The notes: generated by a model not told the origin, from the sequence alone. A stretch of 64,000 nucleotides of DNA from Poa pratensis (GCA_947311845.1 CAMZMU010000027.1:32379723-32443722), one strand, 5' to 3'. Shown: positions 10,460 to 26,397, numbered from the stretch's first letter. A program made the numbers and translations.

Positions 10460-12140
10460 TCATCGAATGATCGCTCGTTTGTGCGCCGGAGCGCGACTTG
10501 CGCCAGTCTTTCTTCTTGTAGCTGTCGCTGCGTTGGCCGCGGTCTCGACTGTCCCGGCGATCATCTCGACTGTCCCGTCGATCTTCTGACCGTCGGTCGC
10601 TTCTGTCTTGGTCGTTGCGGGGTGTGGAGAATCCAGCCGCCATGAATTCGGGTCTGTCGTCGTCGTAGTGACGTTTTGAACGTTTGCCTCGGTCGTCTCT
10701 GTATGAGTCCTGCGGCTTCGACTGCCGCTTTCATGATTGTCACGGGGTGAGGACCCGCGTGTGCGCGCCATGTCTTCTCCGTCTGCCCACTCAGTCGCGA
10801 TCTTCAGGAGGTTAGCCACAGAGGTTGGCTTTTGGCGACCAAGTGCTTCTTTGAAATCTCGCCTGGCGAGGCCCATGATGAAAGCATCCATGGCCATATC
10901 TTCTGAAATTACTCCAACTGAGTTGCGTATCTCAGTCCATCGTCGGATGTATGACCTCAACGTTTCGTCTGACCGTTGAACGCAAGCTCGCAGCTCTTCG
11001 AACGTTTTTGGTCGCTCACATAGAGGCTCGAAGTTTTTGATGAAGTCTGCGCGGAAGTGATCCCACGAGTCGTATGTTGATGGAGGTAGAGCCTTGAGCC
11101 AGTCGCGGGCTGTGCCTTCGAGCATGAGTCGTATGTATTGCATGGCTGTGATATTTGTGCCTCGCTGGCACGCGACAGCCAGTCTGTAGTCTTCCAGCCA
11201 CCCTGAAGGTTCCTGTCGACCCGTGTATTTGGGCTGTTCAGATGTGAGTTTGAACCCTTTGGGCATCCGTGTCTCGCGGACGCGTCGAGTGAAGCACAGA
11301 GCTCCGTGTGGCTCAGGCTCCTGATCAGAGTACGAGTCGCTACTGTAAGATCTGCGTGATCTGCTCCTGGACCTGCGCCGGTGAGCCGCTTCTTTCCTTC
11401 GAGTGGTGGGCGACCACTGCGATTATGTTCTTCACGACGCGTGTCACTATGGCACGGTCTCGACTCCCTCCTGGAGTTTTTGGGATTTGGCGTATGGCCT
11501 TCGCCGCTAAGGCGAGTGATTTGATCTGTTGGCGATGTAGTTTTGCATTGGGGTCATCAGCTGGAGGCTTGATTGCCTCTAGGTATGCTGCAGCGGTAAA
11601 GAGAGCACCCGCAGCTGTTTTGGGTACTGGCACTCCCTCCTCGTCGAATGTCATGAAAGAGTGGCCTAAGTTGCGGGTGAGTGCTGCCCTCTCATCTGCC
11701 GCGAGGTGTGACAGCCTTGATCTGGGTCTTGTGTCTGCTCGCCCGGTGGAGCTCAGGGAGAGCTGTCTTCTTCGTGCACTCGACAAGCTAGCCTGCTTTT
11801 TACGTTCTTCGAGTGTTGCTCTGATCTGCTGCAGTCGAAGTGATTCCTGCCAGTTGAAGTACTGGAAGGTCAACATCTCCTCCCGTGTTGCGTCTGCTGG
11901 CATCATTGTGCACTCCTTGATGACTTTATCTGCTTTTGCTGCCATCTCAGCAGTAATTGTGAGATTTGTGACTCCATCCGGCATAGTAACTGTGCACGGG
12001 AATTCTGTAGGCCTGCGACTGGCCGCAGCATCAGATGATTCTGCGGCGAAGGCAACGTAGACCTGCTGGGGTATCACCCGAGGGTATGTGTATGTGTTTT
12101 CGAGTCCCGTCATGGACTCGACGTCTTCATCAAGGCTCAT
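10460..12140 (-). pseudogene. Gypsy gag (capsid) region
   Basis: Two minus frames: 12140-11340 (266 codons, helical and Ala-rich, ending '...QEQITQILQ') and 11266-10460 (268 codons) with the retrotransposon gag core 'YTGRQEPSGWLEDYRLAV', 'RLMLEGTARDWLKALPP' and 'SYIRRWTEIRNSV', then an Arg/Ser/Thr-rich tail. The tail changes frame near 10640 and again near 10440. Past 10440, minus 10444-9914 continues with a Pro-rich linker leading to the protease. The product would form the particle shell. Broken by indels. Confidence 0.8.
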
Positions 12141-12210
12141 GTCGGAGTCGATATGCCGTCGAGTGGTCCGTCTGGACGGATCTCGCTGTCGATGTCTTCA
12201 TCGCCTATGC

Positions 12211-12884
12211 TCATCTCGGTGTCGGCGAAGTTGTTATGGATCTCGAAGTCGAGGTTGTTGTTGGTGCAGATCTCGGAGTCGACGTGGTTGTCGATATGAG
12301 TTTCGGGCTCGTCGAAGTCGCTGAGGGAGATCCCGCAGTCGAAGCTATCCTCGAGTGGGAGATTGAGCTCGGGATCGTTTGTGCGGTATGCTGATTCGGC
12401 CTCCTCACCTTGGAGTTCTTCGCAAAGCTCGTTGATCTCTCGAGTGACATGGTTGTTGCAGACGAGCAGGCTTGGAGGATCGACGATGGTATGGACGCAG
12501 TTGATGGATCCGCAGTCGAAGGAGCCGCAACCGATGGAGCCTCGGGTGCGGAAGTCGCGAGTTGGCGTGGATCTGTCAAGTCCTGCACACCAAGCTTGTT
12601 GACGAAAAAATTGAACGAGCCAACGGTTAAACCCAAACCTGACTCGAGATCAGCGAACGTCTCCTGGAATTCTGGCGAGTGTGGCTCGAAGTCCATCAGA
12701 GGATCTGATGTGCTTTTTGCAGGTGAAGCTGGCGTGCTGCCGTGAGTCGGCGAGTTGCCGTGTGCCGCCCGAGTCGGCGAGTTCTGGTTTGTTGATGCAG
12801 CCGGCGAGTTGCCGTTTGTAGATCCGATCGGCGAGTCGCCGTTTTCCGATGGAACCGAAGAAACCGTGAGTCCAGCACTATTCT
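12211..12884 (-). pseudogene. Gypsy gag leader (Ser/Thr/Pro-rich)
   Basis: An open minus frame continues upstream of gag to the primer-binding site. It includes an imperfect short amino-acid repeat built on 'NSP' (about five copies, 12720-12840), 'DFEPHSPEFQETFADL' and a long Ser/Thr-rich tail encoded by a TCGA/TCGAAG-rich stretch (12100-12330). The frame runs back into the LTR to 13002, but the true start should lie downstream of the primer-binding site at 12891-12902. It is probably the N-terminal extension of gag. No catalytic domain is recognised. Confidence 0.5.
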
Positions 12885-12890
12885 TTCCCA

Positions 12891-12902
12891 CAGACGGCGC
12901 CA
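12891..12902 (-). promoter_or_regulatory. Gypsy primer-binding site
   Basis: Reverse complement TGGCGCCGTCTG, a primer-binding site type common in grass Gypsy elements, located two bases inside the LTR start at 12905. It confirms minus orientation and the 5' LTR identity of 12905-13394. Confidence 0.8.
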
Positions 12903-12904
12903 AT

Positions 12905-13394
12905 TGACGAGGGGTTAACTCATCAAATCCCATGGTTAAGGACCTAGGGTTGAGATTATGGGGAGAGAACGTGGTAGTACTGGTAGTTTCGTCGGCTGAC
13001 AAGCAGAGGCAAAGATTTACCCAGGTTCAGGCCTCCGAGAGTAACACCCTACTTCCTGCTTGTCTGGTATTGATCGTGTGAGATTATGCGGTTACAGGGA
13101 GACTCCGGCGAGATGTCGATCTCGCTAGAGTTTTGGTGGTTCGAGTATTGCCTCTCCTGGATCGGCGGCCCTCCCAACCTTTATATAATAGGCTGGGTCT
13201 CGAGAGTTCGTAACCGACCCAGATTACATGTAAGGAAAGACTAAACCGACTATGCCTATGTCTAATCTTGGAAGATACTCCATCTTGTTGGGCCTTTCGT
13301 CATGGGCTTCATGTAGGCTCTTGATAGTTGGGTCTTAGTCGACACGTGCACCAGGTACCCTTATGGTAGGGTACCCGAAATGTATATCCTTGTC
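12905..13394 (-). mobile_element. Gypsy 5' LTR (490 bp)
   Basis: Bounded by TGACGAGG at 12905 and CCTTGTCA ending at 13394, near-inverted TG...CA ends. It adjoins the primer-binding site. On the minus strand it carries TATATAAAGG (around 13175-13190), a plausible promoter TATA box. Bases 13395-13399 (GCTAT) should be one copy of the 5-bp target duplication; the partner lies outside the window. Confidence 0.75.
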
Positions 13395-13830
13395 AGCTAT
13401 TGGATGCCAAACGGGTTTAACCTGAATTGTCAAAATAAATTATAATGCTTGACATAGAGAGTGTCAACTGCTAGATCATAAAACCAAAATAATGTGTGTT
13501 TATGGGATATATTCTTCTCCTTTAATCGAGATTCACATTGGTTAATCTGGAAGTAACTCAAATTCACTTTCTTCTGCTTAGTGAGTGCTTCAAGCTCTAA
13601 GTCTGAGTAATGTGAAGATGATAACTTGTACATGATCTAAGCAGGATACAACAAAATTTTCCTTCGTTGACCTGGCAACCTGAGATAAGAGCGGCTGCAA
13701 TTGCAGTAGCGGCTTAGTAAGTTAACCAACCTGAGATCTGACGCACCACGGATGGCATGGAAATTGGGGACGATGTGGCCCATCTTGTCCCGGACGATGC
13801 CCGAGATTCATCGACCAACCCAGATTCGGA
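13395..13830. other. Intergenic, nothing recognised
   Basis: AT-leaning DNA between the Gypsy element and a GC-rich island. Minus 13633-13430 has a 67-codon open frame without recognisable motifs, probably chance. Confidence 0.5.
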
Positions 13831-13835
13831 TCTAC

Positions 13836-14650
13836 TCAGCTTGATTTCCGAAGGCGTGTCCTTGTCGTCTGGATCCGGACTTGATGGCGGCGCAGTCTGG
13901 GAGGAGTAGAATGGCGCCCGACGAGGCTGAAGTCTTTGACAGGGGCGGCGCCGCCGCCGTGGTCGAAGAGGTGGCCTCCTCCACTCCTCTCCACGCCAAC
14001 CCGCCGGTCCAGCTCCACACCCCTCCTCTTCGGTACAGCGAGCTTGTCCATGTTGCGGCCGGCGAACACGAGGCCAAGGCTGGAGGCGGCGAGGCGAAAG
14101 GCGATGGCGCGGATCCGGGACTCCATGTCCACATCTCGGTCACATATGCGCAGACCCAGGCCTCCATGCCCCGATCTCGAGCCGCGCCTCCGTGCTGTTT
14201 CTCTTTTTCGTGATCTAGGGAGGCCAGATGGGCGGAACACGGTGGAGTTGGAAGGCGTGTACGTACGCGCGGGTACCGGAAAGCGGTGGGGGAAGGAGCG
14301 CGCTGCCGCAACGAGGAGCTGGACTGCCGCCAAATCCAAAAAAGAAAGACGCAATGCCCGTGCGTCACGGCCGCATGTCGTCTTCAAGGCCGGTTCGCCG
14401 AGGTCGACGCCGCTCCGCGCCGGACACGGGGTGGAGGACATCGGCTCTGCCTTGGATGGGGATGCGAGGATGGGATGGGTAAGGAGCACATGGCCGGCTC
14501 TGGAGGGGAACTACGGCGGCTGCCTCTGCTGGGGGTGCGCGAGGAAGGCATGGCGGCGCCGGGGGTCGCGCCAGCAGCGAGGAAGGCGTGGGGGTGGCGG
14601 CGGTCTCCTTTTCGGAGCTGGGGGCTGACCAGCGCGTGGGAGAAGCCATT
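13836..14650 (-). other. GC-rich island with unrecognised open frames
   Basis: A sharply CpG-rich block of about 800 bp sits in AT-leaning DNA. Minus 14489-13836 is open for 217 codons, including 'MESRIRAIAFRLAASSLGLVFAGRNMDKLAV', a helical hydrophobic stretch followed by basic residues. Overlapping frames on both strands are also open, as expected in GC-rich DNA. No splice-consistent gene or known domain was recognised. It could be the first exon of a small or lost gene, or a captured gene fragment. No function is proposed. Confidence 0.3.
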
Positions 14651-16424
14651 GCCGTAAGCGGGGAAAACGAACCTGAGCTTGGCCCATCCACGTACTCGCG
14701 GTGCGAAAGCAAAACGCAGAGCGGGAGGATGTTGGACGAAGGACGAAAGTACGAGAGGAACCAAATTTCTTTTTTTTTAGAAAAATAGTAGAGATAGAGA
14801 AGTAGATATGTACTGTAAGTTTCAGCGCATAGACTGATGAGGATAATGCATTCTTGTTGGTAAATTTTCCTTTTCTCTTTGGTTGTCAAATGTATCTTGC
14901 GCCGAAATTACTCTTCTTCTTGCACCGAATTTGTAAGTGGCGCCCATTCAACGTGACACCGATAGAGTAAGCTAGGAGTAAATGATCGTAGGGCCGGTGA
15001 CGAGTAGAGTTGAAGTAGGAGACGTGACCCCTGTTCCCGAGATGCTCCGAGGACGAGGACGAGGAATGCAAATTAAATTAGTGGGAAGCATCAAGTTGAC
15101 CAGAGGCACCTGTTAGAGCAGGCTGCAGGCTCCAGGCTGCAGGATTAAGCATCGCGTGGTAGTACAAGCAGTGAGTTTGACAGGCCAGCAGCAGCTGATG
15201 GAGTTGAGTTCAACGTTGGTAGGCCGACGAGCTGGAGTGCACTGCTCACTCCGTCGATCCATCCACAAGCATGCGAAATGGATAGAGGACACATCCAAGG
15301 ACACACAATCTTCGTTGCGCCTGCTTCATACAACTCACGAAAAGTTTCCCGCATTGCCAACCAGTTGTTAGTCTTCCAATTGGAACCACTCCTGTCCTAT
15401 CTGCTGGAACTGGATGCCTCGGTTTTTCTCTGTCCTATCAGTCACTCTCACGGACGCCGTTCCCTTGCTTGCTTGCATCAACCGACAAGTGGAAATTGCG
15501 GTTTGATTTTAAATAAAATTTAAAACCATATTTCTAGGTCTCAACCGTATCTCAAATTTGGTATAATAAGTACATATACAAATTTTAGGGGTGTAAACGG
15601 CTAGAATAATTTCCGCACCGTATTCGACTTTGAAACCGTTATTAATGAAATCCATATCCGGTTTGAAGGAATACGACGGATAAGGATATCTCATTCCGAA
15701 CTTTTATAGGATATGGTATGTCAGATAGCTCCGAATAGGATTATCTGAAATTTGAATAGGATTATCCTTCATTTTAATCTGAACAATCCAACTTACTATT
15801 TCCTTTTTTTATTTTTCCGTAACTAGGAATACAATTTTTTTGCATACAAAATTCGCAGATACGTAGAAAACATGTGTATGTATACAACGGAGAATATTTA
15901 ATTCTTTTTCATACTCTATTTTCTTTCAAATATGTTTGCACCGGAGTCCACAAATGGGGATTTTTTTTAGTCCTCATCAATCTCTCTCAACAAAGGTATC
16001 CCGTGGGTGATCGAACGCCAGCCAGGAGACCAGTCCATCGTTATCATCACATAAATCCTGTGAACACATGCATGCATTTGGGACTTTGAATTACGAATAC
16101 TTGTTTTTTCAGGCTAAATGATAGTAATTACTTAAATGAAGATTATACACTCGATCAAGGTAGGTAGGAGTGGGATAAAAATATATAGATTCTTCATACC
16201 AGCACAAAATCAAGTCGTTGGACACAATAAACCTCTTGCCACTCAACTCACTCTGCCCATCCATCTAGTAACACAAGTGCTCTACTACTACAGAGTACAG
16301 ACTGACACCATCGATCCATCACCACTTCTGATGATTCACGACTGTTGCCAAGTACTACTCGTTGGACTCTTACGTGCATGCCGATCCAACCATCCAGATA
16401 CGCAATTCATTCCAGATCATCTTC
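14651..16424. other. Intergenic and 3' flank of the phosphate transporter
   Basis: No gene seen. Low-complexity T/A-rich stretches occur (14760-14830, 15790-15900). The last few hundred bases, about 16150-16424, should include the 3' UTR of the transporter, which is transcribed leftward. Confidence 0.5.
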
Positions 16425-18017
16425 TCAGACGGGCACCGTCCTGGCATGCGCCGGCGCCACGTCCTCGTTCTCGCGGGAGATGTCCTCGAGCGATCTCCCG
16501 TTGGACTCCGGCGCGAGGAACGTGAACCCCATGCCGAGGAAGTTACACGCGGCGAGGATGAACAGCGAGTTCTTGACCCCGATCCCAGCCTTGTACCCGT
16601 GGTCCACGAGCTTCGGGTCCTTGTTCTGGGCGAGGTACAGGAACCCGAACGACCCGACGATGGCGCCGAGCTTGCCTGCCGCCGCCGAGATCCCGTGGCA
16701 GGTGGAGCGGAGCCTGGCCGGGAAAATCTCCGCCGGCACGATGAAGGTGGTGGAGTTGGGCCCGAAGTTGGCGAAGAAGAAGGTGAGCCCGTAGAGCACG
16801 ACGAATCCGATGTGGTTCCCCGGGGTGGTCCAGTGGTGGTACGGGAAGGCGAGGCCGAGCATGAAGACGGCCATGAAGAAGAAGCCGCAGAGCTGGATCC
16901 AGAACCGGCCGATCCGGTCGATGAGCGCCACCGTGAACCAGTACCCCGGCACGGTGCCGCAGAGCGCGATCAGGGTCTGGGCGCGGGCGATGCGGTGGAC
17001 CTCCTCGAGGGCGCTCATGGTCTTCGCCTTGGGGATCCAGTTGATCGCCGTGAAGATGTCCTTCTGGAAGAGGTTCTGCGAGTAGAAGGCGATGTCGAGG
17101 AGGAACCAGCAGGTGGCCGTGCCGAGGAGGTGCAGGCCGTGGCGGTGCAGGAACTGGCTGGAGAAGAGGCCGAACGAGTTCGACCCGTTGTCGACGTCGG
17201 CGCCGGGGTCCTTGTCGTCGCTGATGTCGACCTGGAGGACCTTGGACATGTCGGCGGCGGCCTGCTTGGCGTTCTTGGCGACGAGCGCGGTGTAGCGCGC
17301 CGTCTCGGGCATCTTCATCCGCCAGTAGTAGGTGAGCAGGGCCGGGATGGCGCCGAACATGAGGATGATGCGCCAGACGTAGTCGGCCTGCGGCGGCGTG
17401 GAGGCGGCGGCCCCGTCCTGGTAGGCCGGCGCGTCGAAGGCGGCGCGGAAGGCGGCGGAGACGACGAGGGTGACGACGCCGCCGGTGAGGATCCCGAAGC
17501 CCTGCATGGCGAAGACGGCGGCGATGAAGGCGCCGCGCGTCTTCTTGTTGGCGTACTCGGACATGATGGTGGCGGAGAGCGGGTAGTCGCCGCCGATGCC
17601 GAAGCCGAGCCAGAACCTGAAGAAGCAGAGCGTGGCCATGACGGAGGTGGGCGTGGAGCCGAAGGAGAGGCCGGAGGCGATGGAGCAGAGCACCATGCAC
17701 ATGAGCGTCATGCCGTAGACCTTCTTGCGGCCCATCCGGTCGCCGAGCCAGCCGAAGAAGAGCTGGCCCGAGAGCGTGCCGCAGAAGGCGACGCCGTTGA
17801 CGGCGGCGGCGACGTTGGGCGGGAGGGAGCCCGGGTCGGCGGCGCCGGCGCGGTAGTAGTAGACGCGGCCGAGGAGCTTGGTGACGAGGGAGATGCAGAA
17901 GAGGTCGTAGGCGTCGGTGAAGAAGCCCATGCCGGCGATGACGATCGCCGTGAAGTGGTACCACTGCGTCTTGGCCGCGTCCAGGGCCGAGAGCACCTCC
18001 AGCTGCTCCCGCGCCAT
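16425..18017 (-). CDS. PHT1: PHT1-family high-affinity phosphate transporter
   Basis: Single uninterrupted 530-codon frame. PHT1 proteins (H+/phosphate symporters of the major facilitator superfamily, plasma membrane, 12 helices) are 520-560 residues. Visible hallmarks: '[19 protein letters not shown]' then TDAYDLF near residues 15-40, the family signature [13 protein letters not shown] at 142-154, '[20 protein letters not shown]' next, a charged central loop near 220-300, '[19 protein letters not shown]' and '[19 protein letters not shown]' in the C half, and a short hydrophilic tail. The start is the first ATG, with an N-terminus typical of the family ([19 protein letters not shown]). Lack of introns is normal for many grass PHT1 genes. 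A TATA box and two P1BS motifs lie upstream, pointing to induction by phosphate starvation. It resembles rice PT6/PT8-type sequences, but I cannot assign a numbered orthologue. Confidence 0.95.
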   Translation of the reverse strand: MAREQLEVLSALDAAKTQWYHFTAIVIAGMGFFTDAYDLFCISLVTKLLGRVYYYRAGAADPGSLPPNVAAAVNGVAFCGTLSGQLFFGWLGDRMGRKKVYGMTLMCMVLCSIASGLSFGSTPTSVMATLCFFRFWLGFGIGGDYPLSATIMSEYANKKTRGAFIAAVFAMQGFGILTGGVVTLVVSAAFRAAFDAPAYQDGAAASTPPQADYVWRIILMFGAIPALLTYYWRMKMPETARYTALVAKNAKQAAADMSKVLQVDISDDKDPGADVDNGSNSFGLFSSQFLHRHGLHLLGTATCWFLLDIAFYSQNLFQKDIFTAINWIPKAKTMSALEEVHRIARAQTLIALCGTVPGYWFTVALIDRIGRFWIQLCGFFFMAVFMLGLAFPYHHWTTPGNHIGFVVLYGLTFFFANFGPNSTTFIVPAEIFPARLRSTCHGISAAAGKLGAIVGSFGFLYLAQNKDPKLVDHGYKAGIGVKNSLFILAACNFLGMGFTFLAPESNGRSLEDISRENEDVAPAHARTVPV

Positions 18018-18151
18018 CGCCGGATCGACGCGGTGGTCTCTGTTGAGAATAAAGATCGGATTTTTAGGCCGTCGATGGATGAGGTTTTTGGCGAACTGGT
18101 AGAGATCGAGGGAGGGAGCCGTATGTGGCCGGGACTGTTAAGTTGTTGCGA

Positions 18152-18158
18152 TTTTATA
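18152..18158 (-). promoter_or_regulatory. TATA box of PHT1
   Basis: Reverse complement TATAAAA (within CCCCTATAAAATCGC), 135-141 bases upstream of the ATG. Transcription would start near 18120, giving a 5' UTR of about 100 bases. Confidence 0.65.
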
Positions 18159-18196
18159 GGGGAGAAAGGTTGAACCGGTAGTATCAGGACTCAGGA

Positions 18197-18204
18197 GGAT
18201 ATTC
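18197..18204. promoter_or_regulatory. P1BS (PHR-binding) motif, proximal
   Basis: GGATATTC fits GNATATNC, the binding site of PHR-type MYB factors that activate phosphate-starvation genes. It is about 180 bases upstream of the PHT1 ATG and 40 bases beyond the TATA box, a position typical of functional copies. Confidence 0.7.
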
Positions 18205-18682
18205 CCTGCGATTATGCGATGGTTCGGTTTTTCGGAGAAATCCTCAGTTATTTGAGGGGTTTAGAAAAGAGGAAACAAACGTGTGAGCATCAAGGAGGCA
18301 CGCGGGTCTTGGAGGTGACAGCGACCATGGAGTCAAAACCTCCCCAAAAAACAAACAAGTTCACATACATACTCAGTACTTGATTGATTGGCCACCTAAA
18401 AAATGATAAGACTCCAGAGGAGAACAAAGCAGTGGATGAAATGAAATCAGGGAAGGTGGGGTTTGGTTGATTTGATTCTCCTTTTTAGTTTCCGGATACT
18501 TCGTGCACTCACAAACTGAGGTCTAGAAAGACAAAATTAGTCAAGGGTAGCTACCTGCCTACCTAGCTAGAGGAAGAAGACAACCCCGAAGAGAAATTAG
18601 TCCGAGAATACTGCTGGCCCATACCGCAGACGATTTCCTTCACTGTTCATGCATACACGTACAATACGTAGTACCTTATACG

Positions 18683-18690
18683 GAATATTC
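18683..18690. promoter_or_regulatory. P1BS (PHR-binding) motif, distal
   Basis: GAATATTC fits GNATATNC and is a perfect palindrome. It is about 670 bases upstream of the PHT1 ATG. The motif is expected by chance about once per 4 kb, so two in under 700 bases is notable. Confidence 0.6.
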
Positions 18691-18699
18691 GCTCCCCTC

Positions 18700-20360
18700 G
18701 CATGGCATTACACTTGTCAGTCAACGACGACTAGCTTCACGCCAGCAGGCATTTAATAACCCTCTCCAGACTCTCAAGTCCACTGCCCCGGTCACCGCCG
18801 TCCACACTTTCCTACTCCCGCCGCACAATGAAATGGTTCCACGTCTCGTTATCCTGTTTCCATATTAGATAACTCTCATTTTTTTACATGTGGATGTTAG
18901 TTTTGATGGAAAGATATTTTGAGCGAGTATTTGTGGCACCGAGCTCACTGGAGCACTTTTTTTTTAAGTAAAAAAAAAATGGTAGTTTGGAGTTTCAAAA
19001 TAATCCCAATTTTCTTCCGTGAAGACATACACATGTTCGGTATATTACTGCAAACTTTCGATAAGAAAAACGTTCTATTTTGGACTACAGAAAAAGAAAT
19101 TTGTGGTTGTATAAAGAAATAAATAACTCTTATGTCATCGTGAAATTTGTCCTTTTTTGTGTAGATGAAAATAGAGCATATTTCTAACGAAACTCGTGGC
19201 ATACGTACCATACTATATGTTATGTAGTTGTACTATTTTTGGTTAGTATTTTTTATACACATGAATATTTTATTTCCAGTTTTGCAAAAACACGAGCTCT
19301 AATGTTCGGTGCAACTAACAGTTTTCGAGATCTTTTGGCAATCGGCTTGGCTTGACGGAATGCACCCTGTCATCTTCCATGCTTCTAATACCGATGTTGA
19401 TGGCACAAAAAAGAAAGAGAGCTGATATACTTGATGTTTCTGCATTCGATGTTTGTCCGACGATGCAAGAAAACCATCCGTGAGCTACATTCGACGATGC
19501 AGTACTACTATCGGACAAGAATCGGGCATAGTACGTCGGACACGCAAAGTTGTTTCAAAGAGAAATCACCGTTGTTCTCTTGCCAATATTGCCACGCTTG
19601 ATAACGCTGCTGCTATGTTTGATGGTTCAACGAAATCTCCTCTGGATCAACGTGCCGACATCAGCCGAGTACATAACTAAATAAATCACACGTTCGGCTC
19701 ATTGTAGTGTTTGTATCCGACGCTAGGTGGTGGATGGATAAAACCCTTGGCAGAAAAATAAAAATATATCAGCTTGTGGGGGAGGTTGAAATTCAGCTTG
19801 ATGCCAACTTTGAAGACACCATCGCCCGCCAACTATTAATTCCATGTACGGAGTAACAACCAAAAACGCCCCAAGACGATCCATGTATGCATTCAGTGTG
19901 ATCAATGATCGATCACTGCTCACGGGTACCAATAATTCCTACTCCTCGTCAACGAGTCAAAGTCAACCGGCCAAGTCCTTCTCTCCGGCCTGCCTTCAAG
20001 TTGACAGCAACAGGCCAGCAGCAGTATTTATCGGTCCCTGCAACCAGCGAGCATCTTCGGGTACAATGTTCTTCCGTCGGTCAAGCACAAGGACGAACGT
20101 GTCGTCTCCCGCGACAAACGAGACCCCGATTTGATATTTGTTTTCAGTTTTCTGGGTATTGCACTGCTGATGGTTTTCTTAACACAAGGCGTTTGAATTG
20201 CAGTAACTGCGCTATGGATTGTCTGTATATGGATTTGTATTTTTTTTTCAGGACAAGATCCTTAAATCTATACAGTATACAACGGCAACAACACCCACAC
20301 TGATTTACAAAACAAGAATATTGTAGAACACGGTCTTGGTCATTACATAGGAAAACAACT
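18700..20360. other. Intergenic between PHT1 and WDR13
   Basis: Promoter-distal DNA of PHT1 (a W-box-like TTGACT occurs on the minus strand near 18720), then AT-rich sequence with poly-A/T tracts near 18958-18980. No coding region recognised. 20360-20849 probably includes the WDR13 3' UTR. Confidence 0.45.
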
Positions 20361-20849
20361 TGGGCCATAAATATTCACTAAAATACTATGAATCACTAAA
20401 CAATCAATTTGAGGCTACTGTAAATCTATTACATGGCAAAGGAAAAAAAAAAAGACTAAACAGTAGGGAAGATCTTCCTCACTCACGAAAACTCGTGGAC
20501 TTCGGTTTGAAGAGCAACATCACAACTCACCAAATGTATTTGGAAGACTCAAATACTGTTTCCACTATACCTTTCAACATTGTACAACAAAATCAACATA
20601 CTCGGGGGCAAAATCATGAAATGATACAGGACATGCTGGAAGAAAAAAAAGATTTACACTCTACTGGGTGACCTATACTTTCTGTAAATACACAATTGAA
20701 GGCCGGTCCATCTTCTTTGCCCAGGCCATGCCGTATGTTACAAACAACAAGGTGGGAGGTACAATGCACGTACACAATGAATCTGTTGGGATCATGTATC
20801 AGCTTCTACAATTGCTGTATACAAAGCATCCTTGAGGCGTGGAATCGCT

Positions 20850-24566
<3,717 letters not shown>

Positions 24567-24788
24567 TTTTTCCGGCCGCGTACGTGCCGGTGGCTGGCGC
24601 GCGCGCCGGGGAGAGATCAGAAGGGGGCTTGGATCTCGGGCCGGTGTACGGGGAACGAGCTGGCAAAGTGTTTTTTTAGTTTTGTTTTTCTACGTATTTT
24701 TCTTGTCCGTGCGCACGCCGGAACTGCTGGTACGTGCTCCTCTTCAAACTGGGAAGTAGGTCAACGATGTTGTTATATAGCAAAACTT

Positions 24789-25199
24789 CGGAAAGTGGGT
24801 TTTGATCCCGGGCACAAGTGGACCCTCCAGTTAAAAAAATTCTAAAACTATATTTATAAGCTTCAATAAATTCTGAAAAAATTCCACGTGTAGCCAATAA
24901 TATATCTCACTTACGTGCAAAATTTTAACTCTAAAAACTTTGTATTCTGAACTACACAAAAATGACAAATGTGTAGATCTGAGAATGTATATTTTCAAAT
25001 CTCTAAGTTTTACCAGATTTGTTATTTTTATGTAGCCCACAATACAAAGTATTTCAATCTAAAAAAATTCACGGTTGTGTGATACACCATTGGCTACACG
25101 TGGAATTTATTTCAGAATTTTTTGAAGCTTATAAATATGGTTTTCGAATTTTTTAAACTGCAGGGTGCACTGGTGCTCGGGATCAAAAAGTCTCCACTG
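24789..25199. mobile_element. Mutator-like MITE with long inverted repeats
   Basis: A 411-bp foldback element flanked by a perfect 9-bp duplication GCAAAACTT (24780-24788 and 25200-25208). The arms are about 110 bp: CATATTTATAAGCTTCAA and TCCACGTGTAGCCAAT recur inverted on the two sides (left 24850-24900, right 25088-25140). Nine-base duplications and long arms are hallmarks of Mutator-like elements. The unoccupied site is preserved in unit B (near 27165: TATCAAAACTTTCTCTGC), which proves insertion after the tandem duplication. It lies upstream of the WDR13 start and could affect its promoter. Confidence 0.85.
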
Positions 25200-26397
25200 G
25201 CAAAACTTTCTCTACTACAACATCTCCACTTCTCCATCCTCGCTCTCGATAAATCGTCTTGCAACTATGTCGGGAAAGTGTTATTTGAGAGCGGGCACTG
25301 TGCACAGATTGTCGAGCTATTGGGAGCGCCTTCCACACCAGCGCGCTCCCAATAAACCCTCCCAATACGTTTTGATCAAATTTTCGAGTTCTCAAAAATA
25401 GACGGTCCAATTTAAATTTTGGCCTCAAAAGCGCCACCATATCCAACGATCAATTGCATAGAAACTAAATGGCTATCTCCTTCGTCGACTCCCTCAAGCC
25501 AGACGCGATCTTTCGTTACGGCATCGCCTCCGGCATGGTCACACACTCACACCTGTCGGGTCCATGGTTGGCTCTTCCGGTAGAAGATCTATCAACGCAA
25601 AATGCGTTGTTGATAGATCATATACCAAACCCTCACCGGCAGTGGGAAGGAGAAGGGGAGTAGTAGTTCTCTCAAGTTAGGCCATGAGACCCTTCTACCC
25701 TGGGCTATAGGATCCATTTCCACTGCCTACAAATGTTGATGTGCAATAATACAAACTTCTGATGCCTCCCGTTTCTATTGGAATATACACCCCTAGATTG
25801 CTCATGTCACTCAACGTTTCCATTCTCGCCTGCCGCTGCTTCTCTAGTTTTATAGTGGTGATGAGAAAGTTGTTTTTCACTCTTTGTGTTGGCGTTATTA
25901 CACATATCGAGACGAATATATATGTGCAGTGCGCCAATAGGCCAAGTATATACGTAAAGTATGCTAGCCCCTCATTCAAATAATTATTAGTTTACCAACT
26001 TTCAAAGGATCTCTAGACCTTAGGTGCTCTATTTATTAAAAAAATAGCTTGGTGGGTTGAATGTACGACCAAGCTAATTTTATATTGTACTCACTCCGCC
26101 TAAAAGTAAAAGGGGCATACATATGTGGGAAGTTCATGTGTAAGAACCTTGCTATTTGGAGACATATGGATTGAGCATCGGAGAATAATAGTGCTATGTG
26201 TGTTTTTCTTTCAGCGACCGATCAAGTCTACTTGCTTGATGGATCAAGTTTTCTTTAGTTTTCCAACTGGGTCAGTTCGATCGTGATTTTCTTTAACTGG
26301 GCCGTATGGCTACTTCACGAGACAATGCGAGTATAACGTATGAGAAAATCGATCTCAGATGATGGTGCGATGTACGACATACCATGTCGATTTCAAA

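Larger units (their letters stand above)
3714..13394 (-). mobile_element. Ty3/Gypsy LTR retrotransposon, Tat/Retand-like, degenerate
   Basis: The minus strand reads, from right to left: 5' LTR (13394-12905), primer-binding site, gag (about 12880-10460), protease (about 9950), reverse transcriptase (9304-8354), RNase H (8288-7685), integrase (7685-6210), then non-coding DNA and a plus-strand antisense gene (3756-5600). RT before integrase is the Gypsy order. Extra antisense coding sequence between pol and the 3' LTR is typical of grass Tat-lineage elements. The 3' LTR is not visible: a Copia element has inserted at 3713/3714 and the remainder lies to the left. Several frame breaks show that this copy is not autonomous. 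Confidence 0.85.

Noticed and set aside
16362..18173. A 603-codon plus-strand open frame and a 473-codon minus-strand frame overlapping the phosphate transporter
   Set aside because: Both are by-products of strong GC bias at third positions in the transporter gene. Their translations are low-complexity Arg/Gly/Glu/His runs without domains, while the 530-residue frame has the full PHT1 signature.
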